A stretch of DNA of 64,000 nucleotides from Prescottella soli. GTDB lineage: Bacteria > Actinomycetota > Actinomycetes > Mycobacteriales > Mycobacteriaceae. The position numbers and the translations under genes were made by a program. The notes below the pieces were generated by a model. The model had not been told where the DNA came from, ran no database searches, and saw only the letters and a program-made list of their open reading frames with translations. Shown piece after piece: positions 23,984 through 33,377 of this stretch; positions within the stretch are counted from its first letter, which is position 1, and every line of letters begins with the position of its first letter. The DNA lies in contig NZ_CP157276.1 of the NCBI RefSeq assembly GCF_040024445.1, positions 1,984,001-2,048,000 on the forward strand. Direction: 5' to 3'.

Positions 23984-26263
23984 TCACCCAAACAGTGCCG
24001 GGAGGGTCGATTCGAACGTCTGGCGCAGCTCGGCCAGAGTGACCGAGAACTGTCCCTGCACCTCGACCGAGTCGGAGCCCTCGTCCACGACGCCGATGCG
24101 GACCCACGGCAGACCACGGGCCGAGCACATGCCGGTGAAGCGGGTCTCCTCGGTGCGCGGCACCGCGACCAGCACGCGCCCGGTCGACTCGGAGAACAGC
24201 GTCACGAACGGGTCGGCATCCTCCGGCAGCAGGATCCGGCAGCCGGTCTCGCCGGCCAGCGCGGCCTCGACGACGGCCTGCGCGAGGCCGCCCTCGGACA
24301 GGTCGTGCGCGGCGGAGATCAGGCCGTCGCGCGAGCCGGCCAGCAGGATGTCGGCCAGCAGCCGCTCCCGCTCGAGGTCGACCTTCGGCGGCACGCCACC
24401 GAGGTGGCCGTGCTCGACCTGCGCCCAGATCGAGCCGTCGAACTCGTCTCGAGTCTCACCGAGGAGGATCAGCGTCTCGCCGGGCTCGAGGCCGAGGCCG
24501 GTGGGGATGCGACGGTGCACGTCGTCGATCACACCGAGGACGGCGACGACCGGCGTCGGCAGGATCGCGGTGGATCCGGTCTGGTTGTAGAAGCTGACGT
24601 TGCCGCCGGTGACCGGGATGCCCAGCTCGGCGCAGCCGTCGGCGAGGCCGCGCACGGCCTGCTGGAACTGCCACATCACGCCCGGGTCCTCGGGCGAACC
24701 GAAGTTGAGGCAGTTGGAGACGGCCTTCGGGGTGGCGCCGGTGACGGCGACGTTGCGGTACGCCTCGGCGAGCGCGAGCTGCGCGCCGGCGTACGGATCG
24801 AGCATGGTGTAGCGGCCCGACGCGTCGGTGGCCAGCGCGATGCCGCGTCCGGTCTCCTCGTCGATGCGGACCACGCCGCCGTCGGCGTTCTCGGCGAGCA
24901 CGGTGTTGCCGCGCACGTAGCGGTCGTACTGCTCGGTGATCCACTTGCGGCTGCACAGCGCCGGCGACGCGATCATCTTCAGCAGCGTCGCCTGGAGCTC
25001 GTCGGCGGTCTCGGGACGCTTCAGGTCCGCGGTGGTGTTCGCGATCAGCGCGTCCTGGGTGTCGGGACGCTGGACGGGACGCTCGTAGACGGGACCCTCG
25101 TGGGCGATGGTGCGCGCGGGGGCGTCGACGACGGTCTCGCCGTGCCAGTCGATGACGAGGTGCTCGCCGTCGGTGACCTCACCGATCACGGTGGCGAGGA
25201 CGTCCCACTTCTTGCAGACCTCCATGAACGCGTCGACGTTCTCGGGGGTGACGACCGCGCACATGCGCTCCTGCGACTCGCTGGAGAGCACCTCGGCGGC
25301 GGTCATGCCGGTGGCGCGCATGGGGACCTTGTCCAGGTCGATGTGCATGCCGCCGTCACCGGCCGCGGCCAGCTCCGACGTCGCGCAGGACAGCCCGGCA
25401 CCGCCGAGGTCCTGGATGCCGACGACGAGCTTGGCCTTGTACAGGTCGAGGCAGCACTCGATGAGCACCTTCTCGGTGAACGGGTCGCCCACCTGGACAG
25501 CGGGCAGCTTCTTGGGGCGGCCGCCGGAGCTCTCGTCGAACGTCTCCGACGCCAGCACCGACACGCCACCGATGCCGTCGAGGCCGGTGCGCGCACCGAA
25601 CAGGATGATCTTGTTGCCGGCGCCCGACGCGAACGCCAGGTGCAGGTCCTCGACGCGCATCGCGCCCGCGCACAGCGCGTTGACGAGCGGGTTGCCCTGG
25701 TAGGAGGCGTCGAACACCGTCTCGCCGCCGACGTTGGGCAGGCCGAGGGAGTTGCCGTAGCCGCCGACGCCGCGCACGACGCCGTCGACGACGCGGCGGG
25801 TGTCGGCGTGGTCCGCGGCACCGAAGCGCAGCTGGTCCATGACCGCGATCGGACGCGCGCCCATCGCCATGATGTCGCGGACGATGCCGCCGACGCCGGT
25901 CGCCGCGCCCTGGTAGGGCTCGATGTACGACGGGTGGTTGTGCGACTCGACCTTGAAGGTCACGGCCCAGCCGTCGCCGATGTCGACGACGCCCGCGTTC
26001 TCGCCGATACCGGCGAGCATCGACGCGCGCATCTCGTCGGTGGTGGTCTCACCGAAGTACTTGAGGTGGACCTTGGAGGACTTGTAGGAGCAGTGCTCGC
26101 TCCACATCACCGAGTACATCGCGAGCTCGGCGTCGGTGGGACGGCGGCCGAGAATCTCCTTGATGCGGGCGTACTCGTCGTCCTTGAGGCCCAGTTCCTT
26201 GAACGGCTGAGCGACGTCGGGAGTCGCGGAAGCGTGAGTGACGGTATCTACCTGCGGAGACAC
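23984..26263 (-). CDS. purL: phosphoribosylformylglycinamidine synthase subunit PurL
   Basis: The protein is 759 aa, the small PurL type that works with separate PurQ (glutaminase) and PurS. It makes FGAM from FGAR, ATP and ammonia delivered by PurQ. Conserved stretches include [27 protein letters not shown] and [13 protein letters not shown] 26263 is selected with an AGGGAAGGGA site upstream and a TAGACT -10 at 26328-26333. purQ and purS lie about 12 kb away, not in the same operon. Confidence 0.95.
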   Translation of the reverse strand: MSPQVDTVTHASATPDVAQPFKELGLKDDEYARIKEILGRRPTDAELAMYSVMWSEHCSYKSSKVHLKYFGETTTDEMRASMLAGIGENAGVVDIGDGWAVTFKVESHNHPSYIEPYQGAATGVGGIVRDIMAMGARPIAVMDQLRFGAADHADTRRVVDGVVRGVGGYGNSLGLPNVGGETVFDASYQGNPLVNALCAGAMRVEDLHLAFASGAGNKIILFGARTGLDGIGGVSVLASETFDESSGGRPKKLPAVQVGDPFTEKVLIECCLDLYKAKLVVGIQDLGGAGLSCATSELAAAGDGGMHIDLDKVPMRATGMTAAEVLSSESQERMCAVVTPENVDAFMEVCKKWDVLATVIGEVTDGEHLVIDWHGETVVDAPARTIAHEGPVYERPVQRPDTQDALIANTTADLKRPETADELQATLLKMIASPALCSRKWITEQYDRYVRGNTVLAENADGGVVRIDEETGRGIALATDASGRYTMLDPYAGAQLALAEAYRNVAVTGATPKAVSNCLNFGSPEDPGVMWQFQQAVRGLADGCAELGIPVTGGNVSFYNQTGSTAILPTPVVAVLGVIDDVHRRIPTGLGLEPGETLILLGETRDEFDGSIWAQVEHGHLGGVPPKVDLERERLLADILLAGSRDGLISAAHDLSEGGLAQAVVEAALAGETGCRILLPEDADPFVTLFSESTGRVLVAVPRTEETRFTGMCSARGLPWVRIGVVDEGSDSVEVQGQFSVTLAELRQTFESTLPALFG

Positions 26264-26327
26264 GGGGCGTGTGGTCCCTTCCCTCTGGGATCGAATCGGC
26301 AGGCCGGGCGGCGCGCTGCCAGGGCAA

Positions 26328-26333
26328 AGTCTA
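26328..26333 (-). promoter_or_regulatory. -10 hexamer of purL
   Basis: TAGACT on the minus strand would start transcription near 26321, with a leader of roughly 58 bases carrying a purine-rich ribosome binding site. Confidence 0.45.
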
Positions 26334-26477
26334 GCCGGGGTCGCCGACGCACCGTGCACCCAGTGCTCGCCGGTCGGTTAACCTGGCCCCGTTTCGCGCG
26401 CGGGGCGGAAGAAGTCCGGCCCCTCGATGTCATCGACCGATCCGTCGGGTAAGCGGACTGAAGCAATACGACCTCCC

Positions 26478-26888
26478 TCAGGGAACACGTCGGAGCCGTA
26501 CCGAGGCACCGGTGAACAGACCGGCCGCGACGACGATCTGGCCCAGCAGCAGCGACGCGGGCAACGCCATCAGTTCCCAACCGGTCGATCCGAACTCCAG
26601 CGCCCATACGATGATCACGACGGCCAGTACCACCGTCGCAATCTGTCCGAGCGCCATCAGCAGTCGAGCGATGTCCACCCGTACGCCACGGCGCACGAGC
26701 CCGAACAGGCCGGCCGCAGCCCCCACGAGTGCGGCAATCAACCCGATCGGCGTCGGTAGCACCACCATCAACTCGAACAGCGGGCCTGGCTCGACCATCC
26801 CGGTGCTCACCAGTTGAGGCACCACGAACAGCCACACCGAGACGGTGCACAACACCGACACGGCGGACGCGGCCGTAAGCGTCTTCAT
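26478..26888 (-). CDS. small four-helix membrane protein of unknown function
   Basis: The protein is 136 aa with four hydrophobic segments (roughly residues 5-25, 40-64, 75-96 and 104-125) and a short basic C terminus. No family is recognised. ATG 26888 is supported by TAGGTT ending 6 bases upstream, so the gene is probably expressed from a leaderless mRNA. It stands alone between purL and the cyclase operon. Confidence 0.7.
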   Translation of the reverse strand: MKTLTAASAVSVLCTVSVWLFVVPQLVSTGMVEPGPLFELMVVLPTPIGLIAALVGAAAGLFGLVRRGVRVDIARLLMALGQIATVVLAVVIIVWALEFGSTGWELMALPASLLLGQIVVAAGLFTGASVRLRRVP

Positions 26889-26894
26889 GATCGA

Positions 26895-26900
26895 AACCTA
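26895..26900 (-). promoter_or_regulatory. -10 hexamer, leaderless promoter of membrane protein gene
   Basis: TAGGTT on the minus strand ends 6 bases before ATG 26888. Confidence 0.55.
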
Positions 26901-26996
26901 GCCCAGCGCAGGAGGGGACGGGGGCGGCCCGTGCGCCGAGCGGCAGGCCGTCCTGTCCTGCGCCTCACCGTCCGACTTCGGCCTCACTCGCCCGAC

Positions 26997-27015
26997 TGTT
27001 CACTCTGACTGAACA
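26997..27015. promoter_or_regulatory. operator TGTTCA-N7-TGAACA upstream of the cyclase operon
   Basis: A perfect inverted repeat whose core GTTCA-N7-TGAAC recurs at the start of the XRE-TetR regulator gene (31460-31476). Additional CTGAAC/GTTCAG half-sites follow at 27087-27092, 27096-27101 and 27111-27116. Confidence 0.65.
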
Positions 27016-27139
27016 AGCCTCGAATCCCGGCGGACCAATCATCAAGTGGGGGTTGACTACGCGGCCTTTCGCCTGCCACCCTCTCCCTGAACCGCCTGAA
27101 CGCTCGCTCGGTTCAGTTCATTGGGAGGAAGGGAAGCGC

Positions 27140-28105
27140 ATGTCCGCCGACATCGAACTGTCAGATCTCACGGATCTGCTGGATGCATCACCCAGCAACT
27201 GGGGCAAGTGGGGGGCTGACGACGAAGTCGGCAGCCTCAACTACCTGACCGCCGAGCAGGTCATCGCCGGCGCGGCGCTGATCCGGCGCGGGTCGGTCTT
27301 CACGCTCCAGCGACTGATCGGGGACCCGAAGGGCGATCCGGTGTGGCCCGGTCGATCACCGGCCGCGCGCGAGATGATCTACGACGAATCCGATTGGGAC
27401 GAAGGCGGTTCGGGCCCCTGCTTCCCCGGTGGGCTCCACTACGCCGACGACAAGATCGAGGCCTTCCTGCAGGGTTCGACGCAGTACGACGCCCTCGGCC
27501 ACGTCTGGTACGACGGCAAGATCTGGAACGGCTACGACGCCCGCACCACGGTCGGCGGCATGGACAAGGCCGGCGTGGAACCGATCGCCCAGCGCGGTGT
27601 CGTCGGCAGGGCGATCCTGCTCGACATGGCGCGACACTTCGGCAAGGAGTTCCTGGGGCAGCGCGAGACCTTCGACCACAACGATCTCGAGGCCTGCGCG
27701 GAGCGTCAGGGGATCGAGATCCGGAACCGCGACATCATCATCATCCGCACCAACCATCTCGAGATGTTCTTCCGCGACCGGGACGCCTTCTACGCCGACT
27801 TCTGTGAGCCCGGCCTGGTCTACTCCCCCGAACTGGTCAAGTGGTTCCAGGACAAGGAGATTCCCAACCTCGTCACCGACACCATCGCCAACGAGGTGAC
27901 CACCGATCCCAACAACGGGATGGCGCTGGTCCTGCACAACGCCCTGATGCGCAACCTGGGCGTGGCCTTCACCGAGATCTGCGATCTCGAGAAGCTCGCC
28001 GCCGACTGCGCCGAGGACGGAACCTACGAGTTCTTCTACGTCGCGGCCCCGCTGAAGATCCATCAGGCCACCGGCGCCCCGGTGAACCCGGTGGTGATCA
28101 AGTGA
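27140..28105 (+). CDS. cyclase-family metal hydrolase (kynurenine formamidase-like)
   Basis: Putative metal-dependent hydrolase of 321 aa. It matches the cyclase superfamily (PF04199) that includes isatin hydrolase and kynurenine formamidase; the metal-site region reads GSTQYDALGHVWYDG, a variant of the usual HxGTHxDxxxH. It may open a ring or hydrolyse an amide/lactone before CoA activation. ATG 27140 has GGGAGGAAGGGA upstream; the frame from 27053 lacks support. The stop overlaps the CoA ligase start (GTGA), so it heads a three-gene operon with ligase and SDR. Confidence 0.83.
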   Translation: MSADIELSDLTDLLDASPSNWGKWGADDEVGSLNYLTAEQVIAGAALIRRGSVFTLQRLIGDPKGDPVWPGRSPAAREMIYDESDWDEGGSGPCFPGGLHYADDKIEAFLQGSTQYDALGHVWYDGKIWNGYDARTTVGGMDKAGVEPIAQRGVVGRAILLDMARHFGKEFLGQRETFDHNDLEACAERQGIEIRNRDIIIIRTNHLEMFFRDRDAFYADFCEPGLVYSPELVKWFQDKEIPNLVTDTIANEVTTDPNNGMALVLHNALMRNLGVAFTEICDLEKLAADCAEDGTYEFFYVAAPLKIHQATGAPVNPVVIK

Positions 28106-29778
28106 CCTACCGGGACCGCCCCTGGCTGCGCCTCTATCCGGAGGGACTGAGCCCCGACATCACCCCGGAGTTCCGCAACGGTCTCGACATGTTCCGATCG
28201 GCGGTGCGGCGCGCCCCGGACATGCCCGCCATCAGGTACTTCGACGGGACGCTGACCTACGGCGAACTCGATGCCGCCTCGGACGCCCTCGCGAACCACC
28301 TGCAGCGCGGCGGCTTCGGCCGCGGCGACCGTCTGGCGCTGTTCGTCCAGAACAACCCGGCGTTCGTCATCGGACTGCTGGCCGCATGGAAGTGCGGCGG
28401 TGCCGGCGTCGCCGTCAACCCGATGAACAAGCAACGAGAGGTCGCCTATCTGCTGCAGGACTCGGGCGCACGGGCGTTGCTCGTCCTCGACGACCTGTAC
28501 GAGTCGGTGGCGGAACCCGTGCTCGGACAGGAGGAGACGTCGGTCGAACTGGTCGTGACGACGTCGGCGCTCGACGGGCAGCGACGCGACGACGAGCGCG
28601 TGTTCGGTGGACTGGCCCGACGGAGCCTGCCCACCGACGACCTGTACACCATCATCGCCGACCACGACGGACGCCGTCCCGCCCCGGTGACGCTCGCGGG
28701 CGACGACCTCGCGATCCTCACCTACACCTCGGGGACGACCGGTAAGCCGAAGGGCGCCGTCAATACTCACGCGAACTTTGCGTTCAACGCCCAGACGTAC
28801 CGCGACTGGGCCCACCTGCGTGACGGCGACCCGGTGCTCGGAATCGCCCCGCTCTTCCACATCTCCGGACTCGTCGGGCACATCATGGTGGCGTTCCTGA
28901 CGGCGTCACCGGTCGTCCTCTCGCACCGCTTCCAACCGGAGGTGATGCTCGATTCCATCCGGGAGCACCGCCCGGTGTTCACCATCGGCGCGATCACCGC
29001 TTTCATCGCGCTGGCCGGCGCGGACGGCGCCTGCCCAGACGACTTCTCGTCGCTGCGTGCGGTCTACTCGGGCGGCGCGCCCGTGGCGCCGGCGGTCGCG
29101 GACCGCCTGGAATCGATTTTCGGGACCTATATCCACAACATCTACGGGCTCACCGAGACGAGTTCCCCCTCGCACGCGGTGCCCGCGGGGATGCGCGCGC
29201 CGGTCGATCCCGAGTCCGGTGCCCTCTCGGTCGGCGTGCCCGTGTTCAACACCGTCGTCCGGGTGCTCGACGAGCACGGCAACGAGGTTGCCGCCGGGCA
29301 GGTCGGGGAGTTCGCCACGACCGGTCCGCAGGTGGCGCCCGGCTACTGGAACAACCCGGAGGCGACCGCCGAGTCCATGCCGGGCGGCGAGTTGCGCACC
29401 GGGGACGTCGGATTCATGGACGCGGAGGGCTGGTTCTATCTGGTCGACCGCAAGAAGGACATGATCAACGCCTCCGGCTACAAGGTGTGGCCGCGCGAGG
29501 TCGAGGACGTGCTGTACGGTCACCCCGCCGTCCGGGAGGCCGCGGTCGTGGGCATCCCCGACGAGTACCGCGGCGAGACCGTGAAGGCTTTCGTGTCGCT
29601 CGCTCCGGGCACTTCGGCGACGGAGGAGGAGCTGATCGAGTTCTGTCGCGAGCGCATGGCGGCCTACAAGTACCCCCGCTCGATCGTGGTGGTCTCCGAG
29701 CTGCCGAAGACCGCGACCGGGAAGATCCTGCGTCGGGCAATGCGCGACAACGGAATTCCGGCGGCGGGAGCACTGTGA
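28102..29778 (+). CDS. acyl-CoA synthetase (AMP-forming), module copy 1
   Basis: This 558-aa ANL-superfamily ligase carries the P-loop LTYTSGTTGKPKGAV, the adenylate motif YGLTETSSPSHA, the hinge VDRKKDMINASGYKVWPREVE and the C-terminal catalytic lysine in KTATGKILRR. It activates a carboxylic acid as its CoA thioester. A close paralog lies at 31590. GTG 28102 overlaps the cyclase stop and the TGA overlaps the SDR start (TGATG). Substrate unknown; a non-fatty-acid catabolic intermediate is likely from context. Confidence 0.9.
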   Translation: MTYRDRPWLRLYPEGLSPDITPEFRNGLDMFRSAVRRAPDMPAIRYFDGTLTYGELDAASDALANHLQRGGFGRGDRLALFVQNNPAFVIGLLAAWKCGGAGVAVNPMNKQREVAYLLQDSGARALLVLDDLYESVAEPVLGQEETSVELVVTTSALDGQRRDDERVFGGLARRSLPTDDLYTIIADHDGRRPAPVTLAGDDLAILTYTSGTTGKPKGAVNTHANFAFNAQTYRDWAHLRDGDPVLGIAPLFHISGLVGHIMVAFLTASPVVLSHRFQPEVMLDSIREHRPVFTIGAITAFIALAGADGACPDDFSSLRAVYSGGAPVAPAVADRLESIFGTYIHNIYGLTETSSPSHAVPAGMRAPVDPESGALSVGVPVFNTVVRVLDEHGNEVAAGQVGEFATTGPQVAPGYWNNPEATAESMPGGELRTGDVGFMDAEGWFYLVDRKKDMINASGYKVWPREVEDVLYGHPAVREAAVVGIPDEYRGETVKAFVSLAPGTSATEEELIEFCRERMAAYKYPRSIVVVSELPKTATGKILRRAMRDNGIPAAGAL

Positions 29779-30605
29779 TGGGGCCCGAACTGAGTGGATC
29801 GGTCGCCATCGTGACCGGCGCTGCGCACGGACTCGGGTTCGCCCTCGGGCGCGAGTTGCTGGGCCGCGGATGCCGCGTGGTCCTGGCCGACCGGGACGAA
29901 GGCGGCGTGCAGGTGGCCGGCGAGACACTGCGCCTGGAACACGGCGACCGGGTCAGGTGGATCGCCGGGGACGCCTCGGACGCACACGACATCGAACGCT
30001 CGGTGGCGCTCGCCGAGGAGGCTTTCGGTCCGGTGGACCTGTACGTCGCGAACGCCGGTGTCTTCCAGGGCTTCGGCCTGGACGCCTCGGACGAGCAGTG
30101 GACCACGTCGTGGGAAGTAAACGTACAGGCCCACGTACGCGCCGCCCGCCTTCTCGTCCCGTCGTGGCTGCAGCGAGGCGGTGGTCGTTTCGTGTCCATC
30201 GCCTCGGCGGCGGGACTGCTGACCCAGTTGGGGTCGCCGACGTACTCGGTGACCAAGCACGCCACCGTGGGATTCGCCGAGTGGCTTGCCGTCACGTACG
30301 GCGACCTGGGCGTATCGGTGACCTGCGTGTGCCCGATGGGTATCGCGACCGCAATGATCGGTGACGCCTCCGAATCGGCGGACCGTGAGATGCGATCGGC
30401 CGCCGCCACGATCACCCGCGCGGGCGAAGTGATGACGCCGGAAGAGGTTGCCCGCCAGGCGATCGACGGTGTCGACCGCAATCAGTTCCTCGTCCTTCCC
30501 CACCCCGAGGTGGCCGACTTCCGTGCCCGGAAGGCCGCCGACATCGACCGTTGGATCTCGGGAATGCAGCGACACAGGCGCGCCACCGACGCCGCAGTCG
30601 ACTGA
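29778..30605 (+). CDS. short-chain dehydrogenase/reductase
   Basis: A classical SDR of 275 aa: cofactor motif TGAAHGLG (residues 13-20), NAG (92-94), catalytic Ser143 and YSVTK (Tyr156, Lys160). Asp38 after the second strand (LADRD) favours NAD. It probably oxidises a hydroxyl group in the pathway served by the cyclase and CoA ligase. The ATG shares one base with the ligase stop. It converges on the regulator gene with a 6-base gap. Confidence 0.9.
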   Translation: MGPELSGSVAIVTGAAHGLGFALGRELLGRGCRVVLADRDEGGVQVAGETLRLEHGDRVRWIAGDASDAHDIERSVALAEEAFGPVDLYVANAGVFQGFGLDASDEQWTTSWEVNVQAHVRAARLLVPSWLQRGGGRFVSIASAAGLLTQLGSPTYSVTKHATVGFAEWLAVTYGDLGVSVTCVCPMGIATAMIGDASESADREMRSAAATITRAGEVMTPEEVARQAIDGVDRNQFLVLPHPEVADFRARKAADIDRWISGMQRHRRATDAAVD

Positions 30606-30611
30606 TCGGGG

Positions 30612-31478
30612 CTAGGAGTACGCCGGTCGCATGCCGAGCATCGCGCGGGCGTGACCGGCGTACTCCTGCGCGATCTGCTCCGGGGAGAGCGGGCCGATCG
30701 GGTCGAACCACTGGGGCAGCGCGGTGCACATCGTGGTGATCGCCCGCGCGGTCGTGTAGGGCCGAGGATGGGTGACCGCGCCCGCAGCGGCCGCCCGATC
30801 GAGTTCGGCGTCCATCAGTCCCTGCAGCGCGCGCCGCTCCCCTGCGATGCGGGCCGCCGCGGGCTCCTCCAGGCTTCGGGTCTCGCTGGTACCGACCACC
30901 GCGATGTCGCTGCGCACCACGTAGTAGAGCGACAGTGCCTCCACCATGTTCGAGTAGCGCTCGACCGGATCCGAACCGCCGTCGTCGCGGGCCCGGATCA
31001 GCCGCGGCCGCAGTTCCTCCATGATCATGTCGACGATGGCGACCAGCAGGCTCTGCTTGCTGCGGTAGTGGTGATAGACGCCCGCCACGCTGATACCGGC
31101 ACCGTCGGCGATCATCCGCATGGTCGCCGCGTGATAGCCGGTCTCCGTGAACACGTCTATCGCCGAACCCAACACCGGATCGACCGACAACGGTGCGAAC
31201 TCACGCCACGTCCCCTCCGCGCCGGCGACCGGATCCACGACCGACGGTTCGGCGACCGGGCCGTCGAGCAACCGTTTGACCGGAATCCGGAGCTCCTCGG
31301 CGATCTCCTGGAGGCGCGCCAACGTGGGCGAGACCTTGTCATTCTCGATCGCGCTCATCGTTCCGATGCTCACGCCGAGACGGGCCGCCAGCTCGCGGAG
31401 GGTCAACCCCACGAGGTTTCGCTCGCGGCGCACATTCGGGCCCACAGCGACAGCAGCTCGTTCAGCCATGCTGAACAT
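30612..31478 (-). CDS. XRE-TetR fusion transcriptional regulator
   Basis: The protein is 288 aa and contains two DNA-binding domains. Residues about 10-70 form an XRE/Cro-type helix-turn-helix (LTLRELAARLGVSIGTMSAIEN); residues about 100-150 form a TetR-type one (MRMIADGAGISVAGVYHHYRSK), followed by a TetR ligand domain. Such fusions are uncommon. It is divergent from the second CoA ligase and convergent with the cyclase operon, and is the likely repressor of both. A palindrome GTTCA-N7-TGAAC covers its start codon (31460-31476), suggesting autoregulation. ATG 31478 is used; ATG 31469 is also possible. Confidence 0.88.
   Translation of the reverse strand: MFSMAERAAVAVGPNVRRERNLVGLTLRELAARLGVSIGTMSAIENDKVSPTLARLQEIAEELRIPVKRLLDGPVAEPSVVDPVAGAEGTWREFAPLSVDPVLGSAIDVFTETGYHAATMRMIADGAGISVAGVYHHYRSKQSLLVAIVDMIMEELRPRLIRARDDGGSDPVERYSNMVEALSLYYVVRSDIAVVGTSETRSLEEPAAARIAGERRALQGLMDAELDRAAAAGAVTHPRPYTTARAITTMCTALPQWFDPIGPLSPEQIAQEYAGHARAMLGMRPAYS
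31460..31476. promoter_or_regulatory. operator GTTCA-N7-TGAAC over the regulator start codon
   Basis: GTTCAGCCATGCTGAAC is a perfect 7-bp palindrome around CAT. It shares core and 7-base spacing with the site at 26997-27015. Confidence 0.65.
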
Positions 31479-31520
31479 GGTAGCCACCGGATCACCAGGT
31501 CCGATCACGTCTCGTGTCGT

Positions 31521-31526
31521 AGGGTT
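31521..31526 (+). promoter_or_regulatory. -10 hexamer of the second CoA ligase gene
   Basis: TAGGGT would start transcription near 31533, about 57 bases before GTG 31590 and close to the regulator operator. Confidence 0.35.
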
Positions 31527-31589
31527 TAGTGCGTCTCGCCGAGGGCCCTCCGGGGCGGCAAGCGGTGCGGGATCGAGAGAGGTGAGAAG

Positions 31590-33230
31590 GTGACGTCCCC
31601 GAAGAGGCCGTGGCTGGCCGGTTTCCCCGCCGAACATCCCGGTTCGATCACTCCCGACTTCGACACCGCGTTGGCGATGGTCGACGCCGCGGTGCAGCGG
31701 GGGCCAGAGGCCGTCGCCCTCCACTACTTCGACGGCACCGTCTCCTACGGCGAACTGAGCTCGGCGGCAGACGCTCTCGCCTGCCACCTCCAGGGACTGG
31801 GATTCGGCCGCGGCGACCGACTGGCGCTGTGCACGCAGAACAACCCGGCCTTCCTGATCGGTGTCGTCGCGGCGTGGCGAGCGGGGGGCACGCCCGTGGC
31901 GCTCAGCCCCATGTGCAAGGAACGGGAGTTCGCCCATTTCGTGAACGACTGCGAACCCAAGGCGCTCCTCGTCCTCGAGGACGTGTTCCAGACCGTCGCG
32001 CCCGCGGCGCTTCGCTCATGCCCCATCGAGAACGTCGTCACCGTGTCCGCACTCGACGGCCAGAGTCGCAACGATCCCCGCCTGTTCGCGTCGACCCACC
32101 GGATCCCGACGGGCGCCACCGACCTGTACGAACTGGTTGGCGCCCACGACCGCACCCGCCGCCCGACGATCGCCGACAGCCCCACTCCGGACGACCTGGC
32201 GATGATCATGTACACCTCCGGAACCACCGGTGTTCCGAAGGGAGCCATGCTGTCTCACCGCAACCTCGTCTTCAGCGCGCAGGTGTACCGGGATTGGGCA
32301 CGACTGGGTCCGAGCGACCGCGTGCTCGGGCTCTCGCCGCTGTTCCACATCTCGGGGCTGGTGGGACACGTGATGGTGGGCTTCCTGCTGGGATCGCCTC
32401 TGGTGCTGTCACACCGCTTCCACCCGGAGGTGATGATCGACTCCGTTCGTGAGCACCGGCCGACGTTCGCGATGGCCGCGATCACCGCCTACATCGCGCT
32501 GGCCGACGCCGGGGCGAACGCCACCGACCTCGACTCGCTGGCCGCGCTGTATTCGGGCGGTGCGCCGGTGTCCCCCGCCGTCCTGGCCCGACTCGAAACC
32601 GCATTCGGCAAGTACATCCACAACATGTACGGCCTGACCGAGACGAGTTCGCCGTCGCACGCCGTGCCGCTCGGCCGGCGAGCACCGGTGGACCCCGAAA
32701 CCGGGGTGCTGTCGGTCGGAATTCCGGTGTACAACACGGATGTTCGAGTGATCGACGAAGCGGGTCAGGACGTTCCAGTAGGCGACGTCGGTGAGCTCGT
32801 GACCACCGGGCCGCAGGTCGTCCCCGGATACTGGCCGAACGCGGATGTCGGTGCGACGGAGACCGGTACGAACACGTTCCTTACCGGCGACGTCGGATTC
32901 ATGGATGGCGACGGCTGGTTCTACGTCCTGGACCGCAAGAACGACGTCATCAACGCGTCCGGGTACAAGATCTGGCCGCGCGAGGTCGAGGAGGTTCTGC
33001 TGAACCATCCCGACGTGAAAGAAGCTGCGGTGGTGTGCATTCCGGACGACTACCGAGGCGAGTCGGTGAAGGCCTTCGTCGTTGTCCGCGATGGCGCCGA
33101 ACTCAGCGAACTTGACCTCATCGAGCACGGTCGTCGTTCGATGGCCGCCTTCAAGTACCCCCGCGAGGTTCAGTTCGTAGCCGCACTGCCGAGAACCGTC
33201 ACGGGAAAGCTGATCCGCAGCCAGCTGTGA
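31590..33230 (+). CDS. acyl-CoA synthetase (AMP-forming), module copy 2
   Basis: ANL-superfamily ligase of 546 aa, closely similar to the product of 28102 along its length (shared openings such as EGLSPDITPEF/PGSITPDFDTA, and YGLTETSSPSHAVP). Motifs include MYTSGTTGVPKGAM and LDRKNDVINASGYKIWP, with the terminal lysine in TVTGKLIRS. GTG 31590 has GAGAGGTGAG upstream. It stands alone on its transcript, divergent from the XRE-TetR regulator. The two copies may act on different acids of one pathway or be redundant. Confidence 0.9.
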   Translation: MTSPKRPWLAGFPAEHPGSITPDFDTALAMVDAAVQRGPEAVALHYFDGTVSYGELSSAADALACHLQGLGFGRGDRLALCTQNNPAFLIGVVAAWRAGGTPVALSPMCKEREFAHFVNDCEPKALLVLEDVFQTVAPAALRSCPIENVVTVSALDGQSRNDPRLFASTHRIPTGATDLYELVGAHDRTRRPTIADSPTPDDLAMIMYTSGTTGVPKGAMLSHRNLVFSAQVYRDWARLGPSDRVLGLSPLFHISGLVGHVMVGFLLGSPLVLSHRFHPEVMIDSVREHRPTFAMAAITAYIALADAGANATDLDSLAALYSGGAPVSPAVLARLETAFGKYIHNMYGLTETSSPSHAVPLGRRAPVDPETGVLSVGIPVYNTDVRVIDEAGQDVPVGDVGELVTTGPQVVPGYWPNADVGATETGTNTFLTGDVGFMDGDGWFYVLDRKNDVINASGYKIWPREVEEVLLNHPDVKEAAVVCIPDDYRGESVKAFVVVRDGAELSELDLIEHGRRSMAAFKYPREVQFVAALPRTVTGKLIRSQL

Positions 33231-33279
33231 GCTGCGGGTGCGCGCCCTCGAGATCGAGGTTCGCGCGCAAACGAAAAGA

Positions 33280-33325
33280 CCTCCGGCCGATGATCGCGTC
33301 CGAGACACGACCATCGAACCGGAGG
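33280..33325. terminator. hairpin terminator after CoA ligase 2
   Basis: CCTCCGG (33280-33286) pairs with CCGGAGG (33319-33325), with a further CGATG/CATCG inner stem. It lies between the convergent ligase and secreted-protein genes. Confidence 0.5.
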
Positions 33326-33377
33326 CCCGCGTCGTCAGGCGCCGACGCGCCGCCCTCGGGCGCGCGCGGCGAACTTG

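Noticed and set aside
22817-26452. 1211-codon plus-strand frame antisense to purL
   Set aside because: It is the GC-skew shadow of purL and its neighbours; composition is Arg/Gly/Asp-rich and matches no protein, while the minus strand carries clear PurL motifs.
27087-27116. Longer inverted repeat TGAACCG-N14-CGGTTCA as a terminator
   Set aside because: It lies upstream of the cyclase gene without a T tract and is better explained as clustered regulator half-sites.
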